Source of the DNA: an uncultured Holdemania sp.
GTDB taxonomy: Bacteria; Bacillota_I; Bacilli_A; Erysipelotrichales; Erysipelotrichaceae
Direction: 5' to 3'
Assembly: GCA_947037125.1 (NCBI GenBank)
Contig: CAMQTJ010000011.1
Location: forward strand, 1 to 43,230
DNA: 43,230 nucleotides
Below the pieces are notes generated by a model that ran no database searches, had not been told where the DNA came from, and was given only the letters and a program-made list of their open reading frames with translations. Position 1 is the first letter of the stretch. Each line of letters opens with the position of its first letter. The position numbers and the translations under genes were made by a program. Shown here piece by piece: positions 26,273 through 32,900 of the stretch.

Positions 26273-26874
26273 TATAGTTTCCTTTCAATTATTTTTGATT
26301 TTATTAAATTAGGTAAATACTTACCTGAAGTTAGTTCCTTTAATATTTGGTGTATATCACAAGACTCACTCATGAAATCAATAATTACATCAATATCATA
26401 TTCAGTATTTAAGATTATTTCATTTTTTAATGCATATGTTATCTTTCCTTGTAGACTATAAGGAATATTAATTTGATAAAAATACATTAATATAGTATCT
26501 AGTTTATCAGCTTTAGCAAGGGTATCACTTACACATCCAGAATAAGCTCGAATAAGTCCACCTGTACCAAGTTTTATCCCGCCAAAGTAGCGTACAACAA
26601 CGGCAACGATATTTTTAATGCCACTACCTTTTAGTGATGCTAAAATAGGCATACCTGCCGTTGATGAGGGTTCACCATCATCACTACTTCTAGTAAGTTC
26701 ATTATTTTCACCAATAATAAATGCACTACAACAATGATTTGCTTTTGGATGTAGCTTTTTAATACTTAATATATAACTGCGTGCCTCTTGTTCATCAAAA
26801 CAACGATTGACATAAGTTATGAATTTTGATTTTTCGATTACGTACTGTTGTGTGCTTTCTTTTTCTAATTGCAT
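26272..26874 (-). CDS. YigZ/IMPACT-family protein
   Basis: This is a 200-residue UPF0029/IMPACT-type protein. The core signature includes SSDDGEPSSTAGMPIL and VVRYFGGIKLGTGGLIRAY, and the C terminus is the usual ferredoxin-like half. I start at the ATG complementary to 26872-26874, since AGGTGAT lies 5 nt upstream; a start at 26883 would overlap it. The family has been linked to translation control and ribosome-related functions, without a firm biochemical role in bacteria. It leads a two-gene unit with the small membrane protein. Confidence 0.92.
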   Translation of the reverse strand: MQLEKESTQQYVIEKSKFITYVNRCFDEQEARSYILSIKKLHPKANHCCSAFIIGENNELTRSSDDGEPSSTAGMPILASLKGSGIKNIVAVVVRYFGGIKLGTGGLIRAYSGCVSDTLAKADKLDTILMYFYQINIPYSLQGKITYALKNEIILNTEYDIDVIIDFMSESCDIHQILKELTSGKYLPNLIKSKIIERKL

Positions 26875-26892
26875 ATATATCACCTATATATT

Positions 26893-26901
26893 ATTATACC
26901 A
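26893..26901 (-). promoter_or_regulatory. Extended -10 promoter of the YigZ-family gene
   Basis: On the minus strand, TGgTATAAT lies 18 nt before the start codon. Confidence 0.7.
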
Positions 26902-27177
26902 CATCAATTGTTTAATGGATAAACATAACTTTGTTGTGAAAAATAAATAAAAATTAGTTATAAAAATTAATAAATTGTAATATAGTTAAATTTGATGAAT
27001 AAGTAATAATATAACACAAGTTAATTAATGATATTAAATAGTTACATTTTATAATAAAAATAATTCGTCATATTTTAATCATAAAATGAATATAATAATC
27101 AATATCATAATGCATCACAATATTGTTGAAATTTGAAAAAATAACTTATAATAGTATCGCTATTACCTGTAAAAAGG
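26902..27177. other. Very A+T-rich divergent intergenic region
   Basis: This stretch separates the YigZ unit (minus) from the carboxypeptidase gene (plus). Beyond the promoter on each side I see no gene, repeat array or hairpin with a T run. It is one of the two longest regions lacking a conventional gene in the window. Confidence 0.6.
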
Positions 27178-27183
27178 TATAAT
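27178..27183 (+). promoter_or_regulatory. -10 box of the VanY-type peptidase gene
   Basis: TATAAT lies 29 nt upstream of the ATG. No convincing -35 or TG extension is visible. Confidence 0.45.
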
Positions 27184-27212
27184 ATAGATGTATAACAATA
27201 AAGGAGAAGCAA

Positions 27213-28010
27213 ATGCAAAAAGTACATAAAAAAAATCATAATGGCAATAATCAAAATAAAATGATGATATCAATAATTCTATTGTGTGCATGTATTACAC
27301 TAATTTGCTACATTACAACACTAGATTTTGATAGTTATACAGATAATAATGATAGTTTAAATAACAATGGTGAAATAGCAACAGCTACACCACAAACAAG
27401 TGTTACACCTACAATAGAACCGACTATAGGACCTACAATTAATACTGATGCTTGGAATCTTATAATTGCGAATCCATGGAATAAGTTGCCTGATGATTTT
27501 AGTGTTGAACTAACTAAGTTATCAAATGGGCACTATATAGATGAAAGAGCATATGAAGATCTTCAAAATATGTTTGATGATGCAAGAGCTGAAGGATTAT
27601 CACCATTTATTTGTTCTTCTTTTAGGTCAAATGAAAAACAAGAAAAGCTGTATAATAACCTTGTAAATAAGTATATTAAACAAGGTGATAGTGAGGAAGC
27701 TGCAAAAACAAGGGCAGCTACACTAATAGCAGTTCCTAAAACTAGCGAACACCAAACAGGACTTACTTTAGATATCGTTGCTAAAAGCTATCAACAATTA
27801 AACACAGAACAAGAAAATACTGATGAACAAAAGTGGTTAAAAGAAAATTCATATAAATACGGTTTTATTTTAAGATATCCAAGTGATAAAAGTGACATTA
27901 CGGGCATTGTATATGAACCTTGGCATTATCGCTATGTAGGAATAGAGGCAGCGAAAGTGATCAATGATGAGTTACTTTGTTTAGAAGAATATCTAGATAA
28001 AGCTAACTAA
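27213..28010 (+). CDS. Membrane-anchored D-alanyl-D-alanine carboxypeptidase (VanY-type)
   Basis: This 265-residue protein has a basic N terminus, one membrane helix (about residues 18-36) and a Thr/Pro-rich linker (about 55-76). The extracytoplasmic LAS/VanY peptidase follows. Zinc ligands and the catalytic base are readable: H180 and D187 in SEHQTGLTLD, E235 and H238 in EPWHYRYVG, and the substrate loop CSSFRS. It trims the terminal D-Ala of peptidoglycan stem peptides. No vanA/H/X genes are near, so this is a wall-maintenance enzyme and not a resistance cluster. The start follows AAAGGAG. Confidence 0.93.
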   Translation: MQKVHKKNHNGNNQNKMMISIILLCACITLICYITTLDFDSYTDNNDSLNNNGEIATATPQTSVTPTIEPTIGPTINTDAWNLIIANPWNKLPDDFSVELTKLSNGHYIDERAYEDLQNMFDDARAEGLSPFICSSFRSNEKQEKLYNNLVNKYIKQGDSEEAAKTRAATLIAVPKTSEHQTGLTLDIVAKSYQQLNTEQENTDEQKWLKENSYKYGFILRYPSDKSDITGIVYEPWHYRYVGIEAAKVINDELLCLEEYLDKAN

Positions 28011-28098
28011 TTTAATTATCAAATTGTTACAAAATCAGTTAACATATTATTTTAAATAATAACAGTAATAATAAATGCATATTTAATATTGTATATAG

Positions 28099-28107
28099 TG
28101 ATATAAT
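28099..28107 (+). promoter_or_regulatory. Extended -10 promoter of the ASCH-like gene
   Basis: TGaTATAAT lies 23 nt before the ATG at 28131. Confidence 0.6.
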
Positions 28108-28130
28108 GATAACAAGTGGAGGGTAGTATA

Positions 28131-28619
28131 ATGACAAAAGAAGATAATAGAGATAATGTTCAACAAGAACTATTTGAGTACAGAGAGAATATATTATTAG
28201 CACTAAGAGAAGAACCATATAAGCAAATAATTGAAAATAATAAAAAATTCGAATATCGCACAAGATTCACAAAAAATAAAACGAGAGCTTATATATATAT
28301 TTCTCAAACAATAAAAAAAATAGTTGCAATTATCGACTTTGATTGTCCAATTAGTGGTACAGCCCAAGAAATCGCTAAGTTTGCACAAGATAATGATGGA
28401 TGCGATTATAATGAAATACTGCAATGGTTAAATTCAAGAGATTGTAATGCACTACCTATTCAAAGAGTTTATCTTATAGAACCAATCGAAATGGATGATA
28501 TAAAAAATCTTGCTTTGAAGTTTTCAGTACCACAATCATATTATAGATTAGATAATAAACAAGATTTACTACAATATCTTGAAAGTAACAGTAAAGTAAT
28601 AAAAACAATTGAATTTTAA
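28131..28619 (+). CDS. ASCH/PUA-like domain protein, function unknown
   Basis: I start at the ATG at 28131 (162 aa), 7 nt after GGAGGG at 28118-28123; a GTG at 28116 overlaps that site. The middle of the protein reads like the ASCH pattern of RNA-binding regulators: EPYKQIIENNKKFEYR, AYIYISQTIKKIVAIIDF. In ASCH proteins the equivalent segment is KPxYAxxIxxGxKxxEFR followed by a strand and a P-rich turn. The C-terminal third (residues 100-162) is not recognised. It is transcribed alone and has no telling neighbour. The fold call is a pattern match only. Confidence 0.62.
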   Translation: MTKEDNRDNVQQELFEYRENILLALREEPYKQIIENNKKFEYRTRFTKNKTRAYIYISQTIKKIVAIIDFDCPISGTAQEIAKFAQDNDGCDYNEILQWLNSRDCNALPIQRVYLIEPIEMDDIKNLALKFSVPQSYYRLDNKQDLLQYLESNSKVIKTIEF

Positions 28620-28623
28620 CTAG

Positions 28624-28637
28624 AATCAAATTTGATT
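28624..28637. promoter_or_regulatory. 14-bp perfect palindrome upstream of the PNPOx-like gene
   Basis: AATCAAATTTGATT is a perfect dyad without a loop, between two plus-strand genes and without a T run. It looks more like a protein-binding site than a terminator. Confidence 0.25.
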
Positions 28638-28739
28638 AACCATTAAATAAACAAAGATAAAAGCATAGATATGCAATAAATTGTACATCGATAATGAATA
28701 TTAAGTATATTTAATATAATTAATAAAAGGAGGATAGTT

Positions 28740-29165
28740 GTGAAGGATTCTAGAATCAATAAAGCTTTAGAAATAATGGATGAAAGATTTGGTAAGGATA
28801 GCTTAATATCAATAGCTACTGTTTGTAATGGTATTCCTTATGTAAGAAATGTTAATAGTTATTATGAAGCAGGATGTTTTTATATAATTACTCATAACTT
28901 ATCAAATAAAATGAAGCAAATAAATACTAATTCGACAGTTGCAATTTGTGGGGAATGGTTTACAGGGCATGGAACTGGAATAAATTTAGGACATGTTTGC
29001 TCAGATAATAATGTTAATATAGAAAATAAATTAAGAAAAGTATTTGAATCATGGTACTCAAATGGTCATATAGATGAAAGTGATGTCAATACTTGTATAC
29101 TATGTATAAAACTAAGTGATGCAGTTTTATTTAGTAATGGTACAAGGTATGATATTGATTTTTAA
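28740..29165 (+). CDS. Pyridoxamine 5'-phosphate oxidase-like flavoprotein
   Basis: This 141-residue protein has a split-barrel flavin-binding pattern: LISIATVCNGIPYVRNVNSYY, CFYIITHNLSNKMKQI, STVAICGEWF, and a late strand with DAVLFSNG. It starts with GTG at 28740, 6 nt after AAGGAGG. The length and pattern match the small uncharacterised members in Firmicutes, not PdxH itself, and the cofactor (FMN or F420-like) and substrate are unknown. Confidence 0.85.
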   Translation: MKDSRINKALEIMDERFGKDSLISIATVCNGIPYVRNVNSYYEAGCFYIITHNLSNKMKQINTNSTVAICGEWFTGHGTGINLGHVCSDNNVNIENKLRKVFESWYSNGHIDESDVNTCILCIKLSDAVLFSNGTRYDIDF

Positions 29166-29231
29166 AATAACTAACTTAATATAAAAAAAACTTCACAATA
29201 ATATAAGTAGTATTTCTTAAATTATAAAATT

Positions 29232-29262
29232 AAAAGAGCTTTCTATAAAGAAAGCTCTTTTT
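29232..29262. terminator. Bidirectional terminator between the PNPOx-like gene and the 29-residue microprotein gene
   Basis: A perfect 12-bp stem (AAAAGAGCTTTC / GAAAGCTCTTTT) with a 6-nt loop has A residues on one side and T residues on the other, so it serves both strands. Confidence 0.9.
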
Positions 29263-29271
29263 GTAACAATA

Positions 29272-29361
29272 TTAAGCACCTTTTAAAAGTGTGATTAATA
29301 CCGATATTGTAAAAAGTGAAATTATTAAAATAATAGCTTTATTGTTTGTTTTTTCCTTCAT
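29272..29361 (-). CDS. 29-residue hydrophobic membrane microprotein, paralogue of the one at 23527
   Basis: The peptide starts MKEKTNNK and continues as one hydrophobic helix (AIILIISLFTISVLITLL), ending Lys-Gly-Ala. A purine-rich ribosome site (AGGAAGAGAG) precedes the ATG on the minus strand, and a strong terminator begins 10 nt after TAA. Its similarity to the 27-residue peptide is gap-free, which supports both as real genes. It stands alone between converging and diverging neighbours, so it has its own promoter; a TTGTTT / TACATT pair with 16-nt spacing lies just upstream. The function is unknown. Confidence 0.7.
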   Translation of the reverse strand: MKEKTNNKAIILIISLFTISVLITLLKGA

Positions 29362-29521
29362 ATTGAATCTCTCTTCCTATTTTTATAATGTATAATCTTA
29401 TTATATATAAACAACACAAAAGGTGTACCTAATAGATTATAGACAAAAATATTTTATACATACAAAAAAAGACAAGAACATATAATATTTTCTTTTCTTT
29501 TGATTCCAATAAGAATTTCTA
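29362..29521. other. Intergenic region downstream of the lipoprotein gene
   Basis: This holds the promoter region of the 29-residue microprotein and the 3' flank of the minus-strand lipoprotein gene. A weak 5-bp hairpin with a T run on the minus strand (around 29466-29500) could end the lipoprotein transcript. Nothing else is visible. Confidence 0.4.
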
Positions 29522-30598
29522 TTATGGAATATAGTGAGCGGCTAAAACATTTTCTTGATCATCTTTAAACTGATATTTGAAATCAAGATATTCTTTTGTT
29601 TCTACATCGTAGAAACTAATAAATTCATTACTCTTTGAATCTCTTTGATATAATGTGACAACGTTTGTATCGTTGGTATTTTCAATAGTTGAAAAATCAT
29701 CATCAATTGTTTCCTCAAGTAGTATAGAAGTTAATATATCATCAGTAATAGTATCTAAATAAAGTTTATTTCCATTATCACTATAATTACTTCTTAAATA
29801 ACTATCGCCATATCTTTCGATTTTATAATTTGTTACATTATTTTCAACTTCAATAACATTTGTTATATCTTTTGGATATTGGTAATATCCATCGTTTCTT
29901 TCAAAGATTAATTCATTATTATCATATGAAAGTATTTTATTTGCTGAACCAACATTAACCTCATTGATGATATTAAAATCTAAATCTAATGTAACAAGGT
30001 TAGAATTATCCATACCATAACCTTCTAATATGTTAATCTCATTATCGACAAGGATTAAATCTAAAATGTTTTCATGATTAGGAATACAAGAATAATCATC
30101 TTGATCATAAGTATTTTTGTCTGTAAAATCTAGATAACATACACTGTTATTAGCACTTGTATCGTCAGTAACTTTTTGACCATTATGATATGAAACATCA
30201 TCAACCTTACTACTTCCACCTATAATAAAGGCCATTGATTTTTCATTCATGGATGTTATATCAATACTATTAAAGGAATCAAGTGTAGCGATTGTTGTAA
30301 TTTCACCTGTTACTAAATTTATTAAAATATTGGTATTATCACCAAGGATTGATACTACATTATTAGAATAGCTAGAATGCCATGGGGTGTTTTCATTATC
30401 GATAACTATTTCTTCAACTAATGTACTATCTTTATTATAAGTTGAAATATTGATTTTTGTAGCAAATAAGCTATCTGAACCTGAAACAATGATATAATCA
30501 CCTAATTCAATATGGGTTGGAACAGGCTTATACTCACTTGCACAGCCAATTAATAGTAAACATATTGCAAGGGTAAATAATTGTCTAATTAATTTCAT
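29522..30598 (-). CDS. Lipoprotein of unknown function, possibly beta-propeller
   Basis: This 358-residue protein has a lipoprotein signal with lipobox LIGC (Cys19). The mature part is a run of strand-turn-strand segments with repeated Asp/Asn-rich turns (e.g. DYIIVSGSDS, VVSILGDNTN, MAFIIGGSSK, INILEGYGMD, NELIFERNDG, KLYLDTITDD). This suggests a repeat fold such as a beta-propeller. No family is recognised. It is monocistronic with its own extended -10 promoter. The ribosome site is GGTGGT. Confidence 0.75.
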   Translation of the reverse strand: MKLIRQLFTLAICLLLIGCASEYKPVPTHIELGDYIIVSGSDSLFATKINISTYNKDSTLVEEIVIDNENTPWHSSYSNNVVSILGDNTNILINLVTGEITTIATLDSFNSIDITSMNEKSMAFIIGGSSKVDDVSYHNGQKVTDDTSANNSVCYLDFTDKNTYDQDDYSCIPNHENILDLILVDNEINILEGYGMDNSNLVTLDLDFNIINEVNVGSANKILSYDNNELIFERNDGYYQYPKDITNVIEVENNVTNYKIERYGDSYLRSNYSDNGNKLYLDTITDDILTSILLEETIDDDFSTIENTNDTNVVTLYQRDSKSNEFISFYDVETKEYLDFKYQFKDDQENVLAAHYIP

Positions 30599-30622
30599 AA
30601 TATACCACCATTTGTTATTTTT

Positions 30623-30631
30623 ATTATAGCA
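30623..30631 (-). promoter_or_regulatory. Extended -10 promoter of the lipoprotein gene
   Basis: On the minus strand, TGcTATAAT lies 24 nt before the start codon. Confidence 0.65.
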
Positions 30632-30833
30632 TAATATAAGTTTTAAATAATTAAGAAAGCCACACGAAATACTTACGAAATTATGATATTAAGATTATTG
30701 ATATCAGTAATACTTGAATATGTAATTAAAAGATTGTATATATTGATTAAATTTTAATTGAAGTATATTCACAATGTCGAAAAAGATATTTTTAAAAATA
30801 TAAAAAAAATACAATATAAATTAATAAACCGTG

Positions 30834-30839
30834 TATAAT
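30834..30839 (+). promoter_or_regulatory. -10 box of the MATE transporter gene
   Basis: TATAAT lies 22 nt before the ATG at 30862. The preceding bases (GTG) are one position out of the extended -10 register, and no -35 is clear. Confidence 0.45.
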
Positions 30840-30861
30840 AGTTACATTAATAGGAGAATAT

Positions 30862-32208
30862 ATGAGCATAAATAAAAGCGATAAAATGGGCACGATGCCC
30901 ATAAAAAAATTATTAATCACGATGAGTTTACCATCAATTTTTTCAATGTTGATACAGGCAATGTACAATATTGTAGATAGTATTTACATTGCACAATTAT
31001 CGGGTGAAGCACTATTTGCAATAGGGCTAGTATTTCCAATTCAAATGGCAAGTTTATCAATAGGTATTGGTGCTGCTGTTGGAACAAATGCTTTGGTTGC
31101 GAAAAGACTTGGACAAAAAAGAAATGAACATGCAAATCAAACAGCAACAACAGGTTTGATAATATCATTTATTCATGGAATAATTTGTGCGATATTTGGT
31201 CTGTTAGTATCAAAAGCTTTCTTACAAATGTTTACTACTGATACAAATGTAATTGAATTAGGTACTAGTTATTTGTTTATTGTCATGGGTTTTGCATTTG
31301 CACCACATGTACAAATTATGGCTGAAAGAATATTACAAGCAACAGGTAACATGATTATACCGATGTTTACTCAATTATTAGGAGCGATAATCAATATCAT
31401 TTTAGACCCTATATTCATTTTTGGTTACTTTGGAGTTCCTGCTATGGGTATGAAAGGTGCTGCCATTGCAACTGTAATTGGTCAAATTTGTGGTATGAGT
31501 GTTATGCTATATATTATCTTAAATGGGAAACATGACATTAAGATTAAGTTTAAGGGATTTAAATTTGAAAAAGTTGTCATCCAAAAAATCTATAAAATTG
31601 GACTTCCTGTAATGGTAATGAATGCCATAGGTTCAGTAACAACAACTTTAATGAATGGTATTTTAGCGACAATAAGTGTGGCAGCAGTTAATACCTTAAG
31701 TATATATTTTAAAGTTCAATCTTTTGTTTTTATGCCTATATTTGGAATGACTCAAGGAGCAATGCCAATACTTGCTTATAATTATGGTGCTAAAAATAAA
31801 GAACGCTATGTATCTACAATCAGATTAATGTTTATTGCATCATTTGTAATCATGTCATTAGGTACAATAATCTTTATGGCTTTCCCACAACAATTAATAT
31901 CAATGTTTAATCCAGATGAACAATTGTTAAGTGTTGGAACTATTGCACTAAGAATTATTTCTACCCATTTTGTTATTGCAGCCTTTGGAATAGTAATGAC
32001 GACTATATTTCAATCGATGGGAGATGGCTTAATTTCAATGATTATGTCTATGTTAAGACAACTTGTATTTATTGTACCTACCGCTTATATATTTGCGAAT
32101 TATTTCGGGCTTAACTATGTTTGGTTTTCATTCACAATAGCATCATTATTAAATGTTATCATTTTTGCGCCATTATGTATCAAACGAGTAAAAAAAGCAT
32201 TTAGATAG
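30862..32208 (+). CDS. MATE-family efflux transporter
   Basis: This 448-residue protein has about 12 hydrophobic helices. The N terminus reads MGTMPIKKLL then TMSLPSIFSMLIQAMYN, the usual start of NorM/DinF-type MATE proteins in Firmicutes. Other marks are LGQKRNEHANQ after helix 2 and GMTQGAMPILAYNYGAKN in the second half. It probably exports cationic compounds using a sodium or proton gradient; the substrate is unknown. It starts after TAGGAG, and the next gene follows by 8 nt. Confidence 0.94.
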   Translation: MSINKSDKMGTMPIKKLLITMSLPSIFSMLIQAMYNIVDSIYIAQLSGEALFAIGLVFPIQMASLSIGIGAAVGTNALVAKRLGQKRNEHANQTATTGLIISFIHGIICAIFGLLVSKAFLQMFTTDTNVIELGTSYLFIVMGFAFAPHVQIMAERILQATGNMIIPMFTQLLGAIINIILDPIFIFGYFGVPAMGMKGAAIATVIGQICGMSVMLYIILNGKHDIKIKFKGFKFEKVVIQKIYKIGLPVMVMNAIGSVTTTLMNGILATISVAAVNTLSIYFKVQSFVFMPIFGMTQGAMPILAYNYGAKNKERYVSTIRLMFIASFVIMSLGTIIFMAFPQQLISMFNPDEQLLSVGTIALRIISTHFVIAAFGIVMTTIFQSMGDGLISMIMSMLRQLVFIVPTAYIFANYFGLNYVWFSFTIASLLNVIIFAPLCIKRVKKAFR

Positions 32209-32216
32209 GAGATTTT

Positions 32217-32807
32217 ATGTCAGTTAAAATTACATATTTTATATATTATTGTACTCTAGCTTTGGGGAGTATTAATCATTTATCACAACAAAATTACGAT
32301 AAAATAATTTATTTACTAATGGCACTTATTTGTCCATACTTAGTATTAAAGCTATTTGATTTAGTTAAATTAAAATATACATCAAGTATTATACTTGTAA
32401 ATTATTGGTTTTGTTTCTTTTCTTTAATAATTGGGAATTTGTTTAAAGGTTATTCAATACCTTATTTTGATAAGGCACTACACTTTACTTCAGGTATATT
32501 AATTACTCTTTTATTTGCAATGCTATTTAAATTTATATGTAATCAAAAAATAAATAATATAATTAAATATGGATTTATATTAGGTATGAATATGCTGGTT
32601 GCTTATCTATGGGAGTTATTTGAATATTTGTGCCTTGTATTACTTGATATCGATGCAATTAATCATTATACCCAAGGTGTTTATGACACTATGAATGATA
32701 TGTCGATATGTTTTGTAGCTAGTTTTATAGTAATTATCTTGATCGCTAAAAAGAATAAACTATTAAATAATTTAATTAATGATTTTGTAGCGATAAATAT
32801 TGATTAA
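32217..32807 (+). CDS. YjdF/DUF2238-like membrane protein
   Basis: This 196-residue protein has about six membrane segments. The second half carries the pattern YFDKALHFTSG, then YLWELFEY, then THE late HYTQGVYDTMNDM, matching the YjdF/DUF2238 arrangement of Asp, His, Trp-Glu and Asp-Thr-x-x-Asp residues within membrane helices. The function of the family is unknown. It is 8 nt after the MATE gene with GGAG upstream, so probably co-transcribed. Confidence 0.75.
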   Translation: MSVKITYFIYYCTLALGSINHLSQQNYDKIIYLLMALICPYLVLKLFDLVKLKYTSSIILVNYWFCFFSLIIGNLFKGYSIPYFDKALHFTSGILITLLFAMLFKFICNQKINNIIKYGFILGMNMLVAYLWELFEYLCLVLLDIDAINHYTQGVYDTMNDMSICFVASFIVIILIAKKNKLLNNLINDFVAINID

Positions 32808-32828
32808 TTCATTAATAAAATCTAAAAA

Positions 32829-32844
32829 TATGCATTATTGCATA
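32829..32844 (+). promoter_or_regulatory. Inverted repeat upstream of the uvrA promoter
   Basis: TATGCA-ttat-TGCATA lies 31 nt before the extended -10. It could be an operator. It does not resemble the Bacillus LexA box (CGAAC-N4-GTTCG). Confidence 0.25.
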
Positions 32845-32875
32845 AAGTGTATGTAGTATAATAGTAAATAAAATG

Positions 32876-32884
32876 TGGTATAAT
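32876..32884 (+). promoter_or_regulatory. Extended -10 promoter of uvrA
   Basis: TGgTATAAT lies 16 nt before the uvrA ATG, with GAGGTGG in between. No -35 consensus is visible. Confidence 0.7.
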
Positions 32885-32900
32885 ACAACAGAGGTGGACT

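Noticed and set aside
27213-28010. Vancomycin resistance cluster based on a VanY-type peptidase
   Set aside because: No vanH/A/X or two-component system is nearby. VanY-type carboxypeptidases are common housekeeping enzymes.
30683-30757. 24-codon hydrophobic reading frame upstream of the MATE gene
   Set aside because: No ribosome site, no terminator and no similarity to the two microproteins. Hydrophobic short frames are expected in A+T-rich DNA.
30886-30902. Strong hairpin ATGGGCA-cga-TGCCCAT at the start of the MATE gene, possible attenuator
   Set aside because: It encodes MGTMPI, a conserved N-terminal motif of MATE proteins, and no T run follows on the plus strand. The symmetry is best explained by the codons.
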